The translations under genes and the position numbers were made by a program. A DNA stretch of 64,000 nucleotides from Actinocorallia sp. API 0066 (GTDB lineage: Bacteria > Actinomycetota > Actinomycetes > Streptosporangiales > Streptosporangiaceae): the NCBI RefSeq assembly GCF_020991275.1, contig NZ_JAJLQY010000003.1, forward strand, positions 615,205 to 679,204, read 5' to 3'. The notes below the pieces were generated by a model, which saw nothing but the letters and a program-made list of their open reading frames with translations, was not told the origin of the DNA and did not search any database. Of this stretch, positions 43,585 through 53,736 are shown piece after piece; position 1 is the first letter of the stretch; every line of letters begins with the position of its first letter.

Positions 43585-45003
43585 TCAGGCGCGGGAGAGG
43601 TGGTGGAGGGCTCGGGTCGCGGCGTGGCTGCCGCACATGCCGTGGGCGCCGGGGCCCGGAGGGGTCGCGGCGGAGCAGAGGTAGTGGCCGGGGAGTCCGG
43701 TGTCGTAGGGGTGGAGGGTGGGACGCGGGCCGAAGACCAGTTGGGGGAGGTTCTTCGCGCCGGTCATGATGTTGCCGCCGACGTAGTTGGGGTTGTGGTC
43801 GGCGAAGCCCTCCGGGGTGCGCACGGTGTGGCCGTAGACGCGGTCACGGAAGCCGGGGGCGTAGCGTTCGATCTGGCTGATGATGGCCTCGGTGGCGTCG
43901 CCCGTGTAGCCGTGGGGGACGTGCGCGTAGGTCCAGACGGGGTGGATGTCCCCCACCGAGCGGGACGGGTCGGCGAGGTACTGCTGGCCGACGAGGACGA
44001 ACGGCCGGTCCGGCATACGTCCGGCGTACACGGCCCGCTCCCCGGCGGCGATCTCCGCGAACGTGCCGCCCAGGTGGACGGTTCCCGCGCGCCGGGCCGC
44101 CTCCGACGTCCAGGGCACCCCCTCCGCGACGGCGAAGTCCACCTTGAAGGCGGCGGGCCCGTACTTGAACCTCCGGTAGGCCCGGGAGACGCGTCGAGGC
44201 AGCCGGTCGCCCAGGAGGTCGGCCACGGCCGTCGGAGCCAGGTCGTACAGGGTGACGTCCGAGGACGGCAGGTCGGAAACGGAACGGACGTGCGCGCCCG
44301 TCTCGATCCGGCCCCCCAGGTCGAGCAGGAGCGCGCCGAGCGCGTCGGCGATCCGCTGCGAGCCGCCCTCGGCGACGGCCCAGCCGTGCCGGTGGCCCGC
44401 GGTGAGGATGCCGAGGCCGATGCTGGAGCTGAGCGGGCGCTCCAACGGGTGGAACGCGTGCGCCGCCACTCCCCCGAACAGCGCGCGCGCCTCCTCCGTC
44501 CGGAAGAGACGGGCGAGGAGGGCCGCCGGGGCCAGCGCGGGAAGGCCGAACCGGGCAAGGCGCAGCGGGTGCTTCGGGACGCGCAGGAGAGGGCCCAGGA
44601 TGTCCTCGCTGAGCGCGTCATAGCCTTGCGACGGCCCGGAGAACAGCGCCTTCCAGCGTGCTCCGTCCGGCCCGAGCCCGGCGGCCGTCTCCTCGACGGA
44701 CCTGTACAGCGCCCCGGCCGTCCCGCCTTCGAGGGGATGCGCGCAGTCCACCTCCGGCAGCCTCCAGCGCAGCCCGTACTTGTCCAGGCCCAGACGGCGG
44801 AGGAAGGACGAGCCGACGGCCATCGGGTGGATCGCCGAGCAGTGGTCGTGCAGCAGTCCCGGCACGATCGCCTCGCCGCTCCTGGTGCCGCCGCCGATCC
44901 GGTCGGCGGCCTCCAGCACGGTGACGCGCACCCCGGCCTCAGCGAGCGCCACGGCGGCCGCCAGCCCGTTCGGGCCCGCGCCCACCACGGTGGCTGTGCT
45001 CAT
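43585..45003 (-). CDS. Phytoene desaturase-like FAD oxidoreductase
   Basis: A 472-residue NAD(P)/FAD-dependent oxidoreductase of the carotenoid-isomerase/phytoene-desaturase superfamily. The FAD site is VVGAGPNGLAAAVALAEAGVRVTVLEAADRIGGGTRSGE, and GHYLCSAATPPGPGAHGMCG is the C-terminal signature. It would act on a lipophilic substrate; no carotenoid genes are nearby. The ATG has the ribosome site GGAGGAGGG. It is the third gene of a leftward set behind the CoA ligase and a DUF3556-like membrane protein, so a role in modifying a lipid or steroid-like compound is possible. Confidence 0.87.
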   Translation of the reverse strand: MSTATVVGAGPNGLAAAVALAEAGVRVTVLEAADRIGGGTRSGEAIVPGLLHDHCSAIHPMAVGSSFLRRLGLDKYGLRWRLPEVDCAHPLEGGTAGALYRSVEETAAGLGPDGARWKALFSGPSQGYDALSEDILGPLLRVPKHPLRLARFGLPALAPAALLARLFRTEEARALFGGVAAHAFHPLERPLSSSIGLGILTAGHRHGWAVAEGGSQRIADALGALLLDLGGRIETGAHVRSVSDLPSSDVTLYDLAPTAVADLLGDRLPRRVSRAYRRFKYGPAAFKVDFAVAEGVPWTSEAARRAGTVHLGGTFAEIAAGERAVYAGRMPDRPFVLVGQQYLADPSRSVGDIHPVWTYAHVPHGYTGDATEAIISQIERYAPGFRDRVYGHTVRTPEGFADHNPNYVGGNIMTGAKNLPQLVFGPRPTLHPYDTGLPGHYLCSAATPPGPGAHGMCGSHAATRALHHLSRA

Positions 45004-45028
45004 CCCTCCTCCTTTCGTCGTGGCGTCG

Positions 45029-46813
45029 TCAGCGGGTCTCGGCGGCGACGGCGCCGTGTTCCGCCGTCCAGGTGACGTCGAGCGGGATCGGCCCGTTCGG
45101 CAGCCACGGCTGCTCGCGCACCGCGTCGGCCACCTTCCAGGTGCCGCGCTCGATGACGCCAAGCGCCGCGTCGATCACCTGGTAGTGCTGCACGCTCCGG
45201 TGCACCGGCTGTGACTCCACCCAGACGATGATCCACTCTCCGGGCGCGAATCCGACGCGCGCCTGGACGGCGGCGATGAAGTCGGGTCCGTGCAGGTGCC
45301 CGTCGCCGAAGTTGAACCCGAGGATCGAGTTCGTGCCGAACTCCGACTCGCGGACGGTGCGCTGGTCGAGGTCGGGCAGGTTCTTCAGCAGCACGGACAG
45401 CAGCCCGCGGCCCTGGCTGTGCATCGACCGCCACGCGACGGGCTGCTGCATGGTGATCTCGGCGACGGCGGGCGGGTAGCCCATCGCCTGGAGCTGGTCG
45501 ACCTGGTTCACGGTCGGCCGGGGCCTCAGCGTGTTCAGCTTGGCCTCGGCGCCCGGCGCGAACGCCCACGTCGCCGACGCCCAGTTGCCCGCGTACTGCC
45601 GCATGGACGGCAGGAACGACACGAGGTCGGGCCGCAGGTTGCCGAGCACGGGGAAGAACAGGAGGGCGGCGGCTATCCCCAGCGTCAGCCAGGGCGAGGA
45701 CATGTCTCCGACGCCGTAGCCGTCCCACGCGGGGAACCCGGCGAACAGGAACACCGCGAGATAGGCGAACAGGACGTTCCACTCCAACGGGACGGCGAGC
45801 GGGAACGTGGACAGGATGAACAGGTGGAAGACCACCATCAGCCCGACCGCGGCGAGCGTCAGTGTCCGGTTCGTCGAGAACAGCAGCACGAGCGGCGTGA
45901 TGATCTCGACGGTGGTGCCGCCGACGTGCGCGAGGAACGACGCGACGCGCGAGGGCCGCAGGTCGCGCGGGAAGTCGCGGTAGTGCAGCCGCTTCACCCA
46001 CCGGCTCGGGACGCTCGGGCTGTTCGACACCATCGGCGGGATGACGTTGGTGAAGTGCCTGCCGAACTTGGAGAAGCCCGCGCCGATCCAGACGACGACG
46101 ATGAGCAGCTTGGCCGCGACGATCATGTCGGTGAACGGAAGCACGGCGAAGAAGACGAGCGCGGGCAGGTACTGCTCCCCACGCGCCGCCAGGAAGATCG
46201 TCTTGTCGCGCAGGCCGAGCAGGATCCACAGGGCGATCGGTGCGATCAGGAGCGCGGGACGGACAAGGCCGCCTTCGGCGTCCGGTAGCACCTCACTGAG
46301 GGACGTGCTGGAGACGCCGGGCAGGACGATCCCCGCAAGGAGGCTCGCCAAGAACGCGACGTACAGGCCGACGTCGGCGAGCGTGCGGCTGTCGCCGTTC
46401 GTGAACGGCACCCTCCGCCACGGGCGTAGGCGGATCGTGCCGGGCCGGGCCCAGAACAGGAGGCCGCCCGTCATCGGCTTGAACTTGCCCGCGAGCGGCC
46501 CCCACGAGCCGCCGATGCCGACCGCCTCGACGAGCACCGTCCACAGGATGAGCTTCTGGTAGACGACGGGCGCGTCCCACCAGGAGGCGACGTCCCAGAA
46601 GGGGCCGACGCCGGAGGTCCAGGTCGCCAGGGCGGGGCCGCCGACGACGTAGAAGAGCAGGAGTTTGGCGATGTAGATGGTGTGGATCATCTTCGGAGAG
46701 CCGAAGCCGTACTCGACCCAGTGCAGGGCGAGGATCCTGAGCCGGTCGCGGAGGGGTCGGGAGAGGAACTCGTCGGGGTCGACGGGAGGGAAGTCGCCCT
46801 GGGTGAAGCCCAT
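45029..46813 (-). CDS. DUF3556-like integral membrane protein
   Basis: A 594-residue protein. The start MGFTQGDFPPVDPDEFLSRPLR-type sequence and LALHWVEYGFGSPKMIH are what I remember from DUF3556 proteins of mycobacteria and rhodococci. About 9-10 membrane segments lie between residues 45 and 400, followed by a soluble domain of about 170 residues at the C-terminus. Function unknown; these proteins are found with lipid genes. It lies between an acyl-CoA ligase and an FAD oxidoreductase on the same strand with 25- and 41-base gaps, so co-transcription is likely. Confidence 0.75.
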   Translation of the reverse strand: MGFTQGDFPPVDPDEFLSRPLRDRLRILALHWVEYGFGSPKMIHTIYIAKLLLFYVVGGPALATWTSGVGPFWDVASWWDAPVVYQKLILWTVLVEAVGIGGSWGPLAGKFKPMTGGLLFWARPGTIRLRPWRRVPFTNGDSRTLADVGLYVAFLASLLAGIVLPGVSSTSLSEVLPDAEGGLVRPALLIAPIALWILLGLRDKTIFLAARGEQYLPALVFFAVLPFTDMIVAAKLLIVVVWIGAGFSKFGRHFTNVIPPMVSNSPSVPSRWVKRLHYRDFPRDLRPSRVASFLAHVGGTTVEIITPLVLLFSTNRTLTLAAVGLMVVFHLFILSTFPLAVPLEWNVLFAYLAVFLFAGFPAWDGYGVGDMSSPWLTLGIAAALLFFPVLGNLRPDLVSFLPSMRQYAGNWASATWAFAPGAEAKLNTLRPRPTVNQVDQLQAMGYPPAVAEITMQQPVAWRSMHSQGRGLLSVLLKNLPDLDQRTVRESEFGTNSILGFNFGDGHLHGPDFIAAVQARVGFAPGEWIIVWVESQPVHRSVQHYQVIDAALGVIERGTWKVADAVREQPWLPNGPIPLDVTWTAEHGAVAAETR

Positions 46814-46854
46814 GCGTCGCCTGCTTTCGCGGGTGGGGGGACGGGGGGTGTGGG

Positions 46855-48300
46855 TCAGGGGCGGGCGGCGAGCGTCCGCAGGGTCGGCTTGTCGATCTTT
46901 CCGACCGGGTTTCTCGGGAGTGCGTCGGTGAGGGTCAGCGCCACGGGCACCTTGATCCGGGCGAGGTATACCCGGCAGTGCGCCAGCAATTCTCCGGGCG
47001 TCACCTTCTCCCCCGGCAGCAGGACGACGTAAGCGACGGGCACCTCTCCCATGACGGGATCGGGCGCGCCGACGACCGCCGCCTCCAGCACCGAGGGGTG
47101 CGCGTGCAGGACGTTCTCGATCTCCTTGGGGTAGAGGTTCTCGCCGCCCCTGATGATCATGTCCTTGATGCGGTCGACCAGGACGAGGTAGCCGTCCTCG
47201 TCGAAGCGGCCGATGTCGCCGGTGCGCAGCCAGCCGTCCACGAGGGTCGCGGCCGTCGCCTCGGGCCGGTTGAGGTAGCCGCGCATGATGTTGGGGCCCT
47301 TGATGACGACCTCGCCCGGTGAGCCGTCCTGGACGAGGCGGCCCTCGGCGTCCCTGACGGCGACCGTCTGGCCGGGCAGCGGAAGCCCGACGGTGCCGGG
47401 CTTGCGGAGGCCGCCCGGCGGGTTGAGCGTGGACGCGCAGGTGCCCTCGGACAGCCCGTAGCCCTCGATCACCGGGACGCCGAAGCGCTCCTCGAACCTT
47501 GCGATGAGCCCGGCGGGCATGGGAGCCGCGCCGCAGATCACCCGGCGCAGGGACGAGGCATCCGGGACGACCTCGGGCGGCAGCGACACGAGCATCGCGT
47601 AGATGGCGGGAACGCCTGAGAAGTACGTGGGCCGGACCCGTTCCACGGTGTCGAAGAACGTCGCCGCCTGGAAGCGTCCCGCGATCGTCGCCCTACCGCC
47701 CGCCAGGAGCGGCGACAGAACGCTGACGGTGATCCCGTTGACGTGGAACAGGGGCAGCACGAGCAGGCTGTGGTCGTCAGGGCCGAGGTTGATCCCCTGG
47801 ACGATCATGTCGCACATCGCGGCGACGTTGGCGTGGTCGAGCATCACGCCCTTGGGCTTTCCCGTGGTGCCGCTCGTGTAGATGATGAGGGCGAGGCCGT
47901 CGGACGGCTCCGGGGACACGTCGGCGGGGTCGCCCTGCGCGAGTTCGTCCACGGCGAGGGTGCCGAGCGGGTGGCCTGCCTCCTCGGTGATCACGGCCTT
48001 CGCGGCGGCGTCCTCGATCTGGTAGCGGGCCTCGCCCTCGGTGAGGGCCGGGTTGACCGGCGTGACGGTCGCGCCCAGCCGCCACGCGGCGAACATCGCG
48101 ACGACGAGGTCGAGCCGGTTCGGCAGGACGAGCGCGACGATGTCGCCGGAACCGACTCCGCGCGACCGCAGGACGGCCGCAGCGGCCCGCACCCGGTCGC
48201 GGAAGGCTCGGTTGTCCAACCGTGCGGTGTCGTCGGCGAGGCAGGGGCCTGAGGGGTCGCGCGCGGCCCTGGCGTCGGGCAGTTCGGCGAGGTGGGGCAT
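46855..48300 (-). CDS. Acyl-CoA ligase (AMP-binding)
   Basis: A 481-residue acid-CoA ligase, short for the family because the N-terminal domain is compact. Motifs: P-loop IIYTSGTTGKPKG, VIEGYGLSEGT, GWLRTGDIGRFDEDGY, RIKDMIIRGGENLYPKEIE and Lys in PVGKIDKPTLR. It activates a fatty or aromatic acid. It is the first gene of the leftward set and is divergent from a PucR-type regulator, which probably controls it. Confidence 0.92.
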   Translation of the reverse strand: MPHLAELPDARAARDPSGPCLADDTARLDNRAFRDRVRAAAAVLRSRGVGSGDIVALVLPNRLDLVVAMFAAWRLGATVTPVNPALTEGEARYQIEDAAAKAVITEEAGHPLGTLAVDELAQGDPADVSPEPSDGLALIIYTSGTTGKPKGVMLDHANVAAMCDMIVQGINLGPDDHSLLVLPLFHVNGITVSVLSPLLAGGRATIAGRFQAATFFDTVERVRPTYFSGVPAIYAMLVSLPPEVVPDASSLRRVICGAAPMPAGLIARFEERFGVPVIEGYGLSEGTCASTLNPPGGLRKPGTVGLPLPGQTVAVRDAEGRLVQDGSPGEVVIKGPNIMRGYLNRPEATAATLVDGWLRTGDIGRFDEDGYLVLVDRIKDMIIRGGENLYPKEIENVLHAHPSVLEAAVVGAPDPVMGEVPVAYVVLLPGEKVTPGELLAHCRVYLARIKVPVALTLTDALPRNPVGKIDKPTLRTLAARP

Positions 48301-48451
48301 GGGATCCCTCCCGGAACGGCGTGATCGGGGTCACACACGAACGTAGGCAGGGCGTTCCCGGCGTGCCATGGGCTCGCGTCCCAGGGTGGCGCCGCCGACT
48401 TGTACCGGCGTCACAAAGTCACGGCGTCCAGCGACCGGGTACTGTCCGGAC

Positions 48452-49663
48452 ATGTCCGACAGCGTGGAGTCGACGGTGCGGGTCGTGGCGCGCCGTATCG
48501 AGGCCGACCTGTCCGTGCTCACGACCGAGATGACGGCGATGTTCGTGGAGACCATCCCGGAGTTCCGCCACGACGACGCGGTACGGCAGATCATGGTGGC
48601 CAGCACCGCTTCCAACCTGACGGCTATCGTCGACCTGCTCGCGCTGGGCATCTCCCTCGACGACATCACGGTGCCCCCGGCCGCCGCCGAGTACGCGCGG
48701 CGGTTCGCCCAGCACGACCTGCCCGTGGAGGGCCTGCTCCGCGCCTACCACCTCGGGGAGCACATGCTCCTCCAGTGGGCGATGTACATCCTCGCCGACC
48801 TGCGCCTGCCGACCGGCGACACGCTGGCGGCGGTGAGCCGGATCGCGATGGCCACCAACGGCTACATCGACCGCGTCACCGAGGCGCTGATCGCCATCTA
48901 CGAGAGCGAGCGCAACCAGTGGGACACCCGCTCGGACGCCGCCCGCGCCGCCCGCGTCCGCGCCGTCCTCACCGGCGACGGCCTCGACCTGGCGGCGGCG
49001 GAGCAGATGCTCGGCGTCCCGCTGCGGGGCTGGCACCTGGCCGCGATCCTGTGGATCGCCCCCGGCACGCCCGAGCCCGCCGAAGGCGCGCTGCGCACCG
49101 GCGTCTCCCTGCTGGCCACCGCGACGCGCCGCACCCCGTTCGTCACCTCCGCCGACGAACAGACCCTGTGGGCGTGGGTCTCCTCCACCGCCCGGCCTTC
49201 CGTGGACCTCGCCTCGCTCGCGGAGGAACTCCGTACCCGTCCCGCCCTACGCGTCGCGCTGGGCGAACCCGCTTCCGGCCTCGACGGGTTCCGCAGGACC
49301 TTCCACGACGCCCAGCAGACCCGTACGGTCGCCGTCCACGGCACCGCCCAGCTGACCCGCTACTCGGACGTCTCCCTTGCCGCGCTGGTAGCCGACGACT
49401 CTTCTGAAGCCCTCGCCTGGGCCCGCCGCACCCTGGGCGACCTGGCTTCCCCCGACCCCGCGATGACCCGCCTACGCGAGACCGTCCGCGTCTTCCTCGA
49501 CGCCCGGGGCTCCTACACCGACGCGGCCGCCCGCCTCCACGTCCACAAGAACACCATCCACTACCGCATCCGCAAGGCCGAGCAGATCCTCGGCCACCCC
49601 CTCACCCAGCACCGCCTCCCCACCGAGGCCGCCCTCCACCTCCACCAACACCTCACCCCCTGA
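48452..49663 (+). CDS. PucR/CdaR-type transcriptional regulator
   Basis: A 403-residue regulator. The N-terminal two thirds are a RsbR-like/GGDEF-related sensory region (MTAMFVETIPEFRHDD, then HDLPVEGLLRAYHLGEHMLLQWAMYIL). The C-terminus is the PucR HTH: VFLDARGSYTDAAARLHVHKNTIHYRIRKAEQILG. A TACTGT -10-like box ends 6 bases before the ATG and no ribosome site is visible, so the mRNA may be leaderless. It is divergent from the CoA ligase operon and likely activates it in response to a lipid or acid. Confidence 0.9.
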   Translation: MSDSVESTVRVVARRIEADLSVLTTEMTAMFVETIPEFRHDDAVRQIMVASTASNLTAIVDLLALGISLDDITVPPAAAEYARRFAQHDLPVEGLLRAYHLGEHMLLQWAMYILADLRLPTGDTLAAVSRIAMATNGYIDRVTEALIAIYESERNQWDTRSDAARAARVRAVLTGDGLDLAAAEQMLGVPLRGWHLAAILWIAPGTPEPAEGALRTGVSLLATATRRTPFVTSADEQTLWAWVSSTARPSVDLASLAEELRTRPALRVALGEPASGLDGFRRTFHDAQQTRTVAVHGTAQLTRYSDVSLAALVADDSSEALAWARRTLGDLASPDPAMTRLRETVRVFLDARGSYTDAAARLHVHKNTIHYRIRKAEQILGHPLTQHRLPTEAALHLHQHLTP

Positions 49664-49690
49664 CGTCGGGAGGTGGCCGACGTCAGGGGG
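49656..49690 (+). terminator. Terminator of the PucR gene
   Basis: Perfect 14-bp stem (49656-49669 and 49677-49690) with a 7-base loop; the left arm includes the stop codon. A second, weaker pair GACCCGCCC / GGGCGGGTC at 49744-49783 could end the convergent superoxide dismutase transcript. Confidence 0.8.
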
Positions 49691-49781
49691 CGGGAGAGGG
49701 TGCGGCGCCGGGGGAGGTCTCGTCAGGGTGCAAGATCCGATCCGACCCGCCCGGGTCCGGCGCCGCGGTCTTCGGGGCGGG

Positions 49782-50378
49782 TCAGCCGCGCGCGCCGTCG
49801 AAGCGCCGGGTCACGTCGGTCCAGTTGACGAGGTCCCACAGCTTGGCGACGTAGTCGGGGCGGACGTTCTTGTACTGGAGGTAGTAGGCGTGCTCCCAGG
49901 CGTCGAAGACAAGGAGCGGGGTGGAGCCGATACCGACGTTGCCGTGGTGGTCGTACACCTGGGTCACGATCAGCTTGCGGCCCACCGGCTCCCACGCCAG
50001 GACGCCCCAGCCGGAGCCCTGGACGGTCTGCGTGGCCAGCGTGAGCTGCTTCTGGAAGCCCTCGAAGGAGCCGAACTGGTCGTCGATCGCAGCCGCCAGC
50101 TCGCCCTCGGGACGATCCCCGCCGTCGGGAGACAGGTTGTCCCAGAAGATCGAGTGCAGGATGTGGCCGGACAGGTTGAAGGCGAGGGTCTTCTCCAACC
50201 CGACCAGGCCCCCGAACTGCTCCTTGGCGCGGGCCTCCTCCAACTGCTCCAGCGTGTCGTTCGCCCCCTTGACGTAAGCGGCGTGGTGCTTGTCGTGGTG
50301 CAGCTCCAGGATTTCGCCCGTGATCGCGGGCTCCAGAGCGGCGTAGTCGTAAGGCAGGTCTGGGAGTGCGTACGTCAT
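49782..50378 (-). CDS. Superoxide dismutase (Fe/Mn family)
   Basis: Converts superoxide to peroxide and oxygen in the cytoplasm. It is 198 residues. Metal ligands: His in [11 protein letters not shown], His in [11 protein letters not shown], and Asp and His in [13 protein letters not shown]. Start [17 protein letters not shown] is typical; an ATG three codons earlier is less likely. GGGG precedes the start. Fe or Mn preference cannot be told with certainty. A tandem repeat array lies before the gene. Confidence 0.95.
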   Translation of the reverse strand: MTYALPDLPYDYAALEPAITGEILELHHDKHHAAYVKGANDTLEQLEEARAKEQFGGLVGLEKTLAFNLSGHILHSIFWDNLSPDGGDRPEGELAAAIDDQFGSFEGFQKQLTLATQTVQGSGWGVLAWEPVGRKLIVTQVYDHHGNVGIGSTPLLVFDAWEHAYYLQYKNVRPDYVAKLWDLVNWTDVTRRFDGARG

Positions 50379-50390
50379 GCACCCCACTAT

Positions 50391-50420
50391 TGCGAACTAC
50401 TTGCAACTACTGCAACTCAC
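50391..50420. promoter_or_regulatory. Tandem TGCAAC repeats before the superoxide dismutase gene
   Basis: TGCGAACTAC, TGCAACTAC and TGCAACTCAC run head to tail. They resemble the TTGCAA half-sites of the nickel regulator Nur, which controls an iron superoxide dismutase in Streptomyces. A possible operator. Confidence 0.45.
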
Positions 50421-50469
50421 AAGAACAACTGAAGAGCAATAACTGCGCAGCGGGTGACGACAGTGCGGG

Positions 50470-51222
50470 TCAAGGGTTCTCCTTCGCCACGCGCCCGGCT
50501 CGGGCGCGCCGGGTCCTGGACGGGGTGAGCAGCACGCAGTCCCCGCACTTGCCCGCGTGCGGGACGCGGTAGTACAGGCAGCAGGTCGTCCGCCGGAACG
50601 CGGGCCCCGGCTCGAAGTCGCCGGTACCGCGCAGCTCCCCGAGGTCGAGGAGCGCCTCGCCCAGGGCGAGGGCGTCGTCGGCGCGCTCAGGGCGGGCGCG
50701 GGCCAGCGCGCGCACGGCACCGCCCAGGGCCGACGCCGCGTTCCCCCACAGGAGGCGCCGGGGCAGCTTCACCTGGCCTCGCACGAGATCGTTCAACGGT
50801 TCGACGAGCGCGGAAACCGCCTCGTACAGAGGGACGGCCGCGGAGACGACGTCAGGCAGCGGGCGCCCTACCGGGGTGCGTAGCCGCAGCGGAAGCGGCC
50901 CGCCCAGGGCGTCCTTCCACTCCAGCGCGTCGGCGGTCCACTCCAGCAGCACCCCGTGCCCGGCCGCCGCGCCGACCACCGGCGACCACAGCCGCGCCGC
51001 GACGCCCAGGTGCAGGATCGACGCGGCGACCCTGGGCTCGTCGGTGCCTATCCGCTCGGCCGCCACCGCCACCCGCGCGGCCCACGCCGCACCGTCGCCG
51101 AACAGCGCCGAGAGCGGCCGCCACGGGCCCGGCGGGGCGTCGTCGGTGTAAAGGTGGAAATAGCCGCTCACGTCGGCGAGGTCGGCGAGCAGCGGGGCCA
51201 GCCGGTCGGAGTCCATCGTCAT
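50470..51222 (-). CDS. FhuF-like (2Fe-2S) ferric iron reductase protein
   Basis: A 250-residue protein of the FhuF group. The C-terminal cluster CCLYYRVPHAGKCGDC (C-C-x10-C-x2-C) holds the unusual 2Fe-2S centre; the rest is helical with a GHGVLLEWTADALEW stretch. Such proteins reduce iron from ferric siderophores in the cytoplasm. No siderophore genes adjoin it. Two start codons (MTM) are close together and cannot be separated. Confidence 0.85.
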   Translation of the reverse strand: MTMDSDRLAPLLADLADVSGYFHLYTDDAPPGPWRPLSALFGDGAAWAARVAVAAERIGTDEPRVAASILHLGVAARLWSPVVGAAAGHGVLLEWTADALEWKDALGGPLPLRLRTPVGRPLPDVVSAAVPLYEAVSALVEPLNDLVRGQVKLPRRLLWGNAASALGGAVRALARARPERADDALALGEALLDLGELRGTGDFEPGPAFRRTTCCLYYRVPHAGKCGDCVLLTPSRTRRARAGRVAKENP

Positions 51223-51329
51223 GCCTCCACGATGACGCCTGGGCCGGACGCGCGCTCACGGACGCACCCGGCGGGCGCGTGACGGGAGGGCGGGCCGCCC
51301 AGCAGGAGGCCCGCCCTGTCGGGGGATGA

Positions 51330-51356
51330 GAGGGCCGCCCACGAGGGACGGCCCTC
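51330..51356 (-). terminator. Terminator of metE
   Basis: Stem GAGGGCCG / CGGCCCTC with an 11-base loop, 4 bases after the metE stop on the minus strand; the paired region can extend with one bulge. The rest of 51223-51360 contains no gene. Confidence 0.65.
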
Positions 51357-51360
51357 CGGG

Positions 51361-53598
51361 TCAGTTCAGCGCGGCGCGGACGCGGCGGGCCGCCTCCACG
51401 AGGTTGCGCAGCGACGCCTCCGTCTCCGGGTAGGCGCGGGTCTTCAGGCCGCAGTCGGGGTTCACCCACAGCAGGGCCGGATCGACGGCCTGCAGGGCGC
51501 GGCGCAGGTTCTCCTCCACCTCCGTGACGTCCGGGACGCGCGGAGAGTGGATGTCGTAGACGCCGGGGCCGATCCCGTTGACGTAGCCCGCGTCGCGCAG
51601 GTCCGCGATGAACTCCATCCGGGAACGGGCCGCCTCCACGCTCGTGACGTCGGCGTCCAGGTCGGCGATGGCGCCGAGGATCGCGCCGAACTCCGAGTAG
51701 CACATGTGCGTGTGGATCTGCGTGCCGTCGGCCGCGCCCGAGGTCGCCAGCCGGAACGCGCCCACCGCCCACTCCAGATAGGCGGCGTGGTCGGTCGCGC
51801 GCAGCGGAAGCAACTCGCGCAAGGCGGGCTCGTCCACCTGGATGACGCGGATGCCCGCCTCCTCCAGGTCGCGGATCTCGTCGCGCAGGGCGAGCGCCAC
51901 CTGGCGGGCCGTCTCGGCGAGCGGCTGGTCGTCGCGGACGAACGACCACGCCAGCATCGTCACCGGGCCGGTCAGCATGCCCTTCACCGGCCGGTCCGTG
52001 AGCGACTGCGCGTACTGCGCCCACGCCACCGTCATCGGGCGCGGCCGGGAGACGTCGCCGTGCAGGATCGGCGGGCGCACGCACCGCGTCCCGTACGACT
52101 GGACCCAGCCGTGCCCGGTCGCCGCGTACCCGTCGAGCCGCTCGGCGAAGTACTGGACCATGTCGTTGCGCTCGGCCTCGCCGTGGACGAGGACGTCGAT
52201 CCCGATCTCCTCCTGGAGTTCGATGACGCGCGCTATCTCCTCCTTCATGGCCTGCTCGTAGGCGGCGTCGTCCAGGCGGCCCGCCTTGTGCTCGGCGCGG
52301 GCGCGGCGGATGGCGTCGGTCTGCGGGAACGACCCGATGGTCGTCGTGGGCAGCACGGGCAGGCCGAGCGCCGCACGCTGGGCCCGGACGCGGGCCTCCC
52401 GATCGCTGCGGCGCGCGTCCGTCAGCTCGGCCAGCCGCGCGCGCACGTCCGTGTCCGCAGGCGGGGTGCTCAGGGGTGCGGGGAGTGGATCCTCCTCCTT
52501 GAGCGCTTTGCCGATCGCCACCACCTCGGCGACCTTCTGCCGGGCGAAGGCGAGCCGGTCCCTCACGTTCCCGGGCAGGTCATGCTCGGCGGCGAGGTCC
52601 ACCGGGACGTGCAGGAGCGAGCACGACGTGCTCAGCTCGACCCGCCCGGCCAGGCCCAGCAGGACGGCGTAGGCGGCCTTGGCGCGGCGCACGTCGGCCC
52701 GCCAGACGTTGCGGCCGTCCACCACGCCCGCGACGACCGTCCGGTCGCGAAGGCCGCCGGTGGAGGCGAGGACGTCGAGGTTGCCCGTCCCGGCGACCAG
52801 GTCGAGACCGAAGCCCTCCACGCGGGTGGAAGCCAGCGCCTTCAGGGCGTCGGCGTCCACCGCGCCGAAGTAGGTGGCGACGAGCAGCCGGGGACGGCTC
52901 GGCAGCCCCGCGAGCCGGTGGTAGGCGCGCTCCACCGCCTCGACGGCGGCGGGCGGAAGATCACCGACCAGGGACGGCTCGTCCAGCTGCACCCACTGGG
53001 CGCCCGCCCCCGCCAGCCGCTCCAGCAGCTCCGCGTACACCTCGACGAGGCCGTCCAGGAGGTCGAGCGGCGCGAACCCGGCGGGAGCGTCGGCGGCCGC
53101 CTTGGACAGCAGCAGGTACGTGACCGGCCCAATGAGCACCGGACGCGTCTCGATACCCAGGGCCTTGGCCTCCAGGTACTCCGCGACGGGCTTGGCACGC
53201 GCCCCGTCCGCGAGCCGGAACCGCGTCGTGGGCGCCAGCTCGGGCACGAGGTAGTGGTAGTTCGTGTCGAACCACTTCGTCATCTCCAGGGCGGGCACGT
53301 CCTGCACGCCCCTGGCCATGGCGAAGTAGCGGTCGAGCCCACTGAGGGCCCGGTAGCGGTCCGGGACCGCGTCGACCATGACGGTGGTGTCGAGCACCTG
53401 GTCGTAGTAGGAGAACGTGTTGGACGGGACCGCGTCCAAGCCCGCGTCACGCAGCTCGGCCCACATACCGGCGCGCAGCCCGGCGGCGGTCTTCTCCAGG
53501 GCGTCGGCGCCGATCCGGCCCGCCCAGTAGTCCTCGACCGCGAACTTCAGTTCACGGCGCGCACCGATCCGGGGATACCCGAGGATCGTCGTTCGCAT
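51361..53598 (-). CDS. metE: Cobalamin-independent methionine synthase
   Basis: Transfers the methyl group of 5-methyltetrahydropteroyl-triglutamate to homocysteine without B12. It is 745 residues, full length. The start [21 protein letters not shown] is the family signature. The zinc ligands lie in [10 protein letters not shown] (His, Cys) and NPDCGLKTR (Cys), and [12 protein letters not shown] marks the catalytic half. The leader carries a cobalamin riboswitch, so the gene should be shut off when B12 is present and the B12-dependent enzyme can take over. Single-gene transcript. Confidence 0.97.
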   Translation of the reverse strand: MRTTILGYPRIGARRELKFAVEDYWAGRIGADALEKTAAGLRAGMWAELRDAGLDAVPSNTFSYYDQVLDTTVMVDAVPDRYRALSGLDRYFAMARGVQDVPALEMTKWFDTNYHYLVPELAPTTRFRLADGARAKPVAEYLEAKALGIETRPVLIGPVTYLLLSKAAADAPAGFAPLDLLDGLVEVYAELLERLAGAGAQWVQLDEPSLVGDLPPAAVEAVERAYHRLAGLPSRPRLLVATYFGAVDADALKALASTRVEGFGLDLVAGTGNLDVLASTGGLRDRTVVAGVVDGRNVWRADVRRAKAAYAVLLGLAGRVELSTSCSLLHVPVDLAAEHDLPGNVRDRLAFARQKVAEVVAIGKALKEEDPLPAPLSTPPADTDVRARLAELTDARRSDREARVRAQRAALGLPVLPTTTIGSFPQTDAIRRARAEHKAGRLDDAAYEQAMKEEIARVIELQEEIGIDVLVHGEAERNDMVQYFAERLDGYAATGHGWVQSYGTRCVRPPILHGDVSRPRPMTVAWAQYAQSLTDRPVKGMLTGPVTMLAWSFVRDDQPLAETARQVALALRDEIRDLEEAGIRVIQVDEPALRELLPLRATDHAAYLEWAVGAFRLATSGAADGTQIHTHMCYSEFGAILGAIADLDADVTSVEAARSRMEFIADLRDAGYVNGIGPGVYDIHSPRVPDVTEVEENLRRALQAVDPALLWVNPDCGLKTRAYPETEASLRNLVEAARRVRAALN

Positions 53599-53716
53599 GG
53601 CAGCTTCCCTCGCTCAGCCATAACGGCGACCACGGGGAGCTCACGCGGATGCGCGCGGCGACGGACTACCCCTCCCGCGAGCGTCCCCTGACCCTCCCAC
53701 GGGGTCGCGGACCACA

Positions 53717-53736
53717 CGCGCGCCGGTCGGCGCGCG
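53717..53736 (-). terminator. Hairpin between the riboswitch and metE
   Basis: Perfect 8-bp stem CGCGCGCC / GGCGCGCG with a 4-base loop, just downstream of the B12-binding domain. The probable expression platform, acting as a terminator or ribosome-site sequester. Confidence 0.6.

Noticed and set aside
49702..49766. 10-bp inverted pair GCGGCGCCGG / CCGGCGCCGC as a terminator
   Set aside because: The 45-base loop is too large; a nearer pair and the 14-bp PucR terminator explain the region better.
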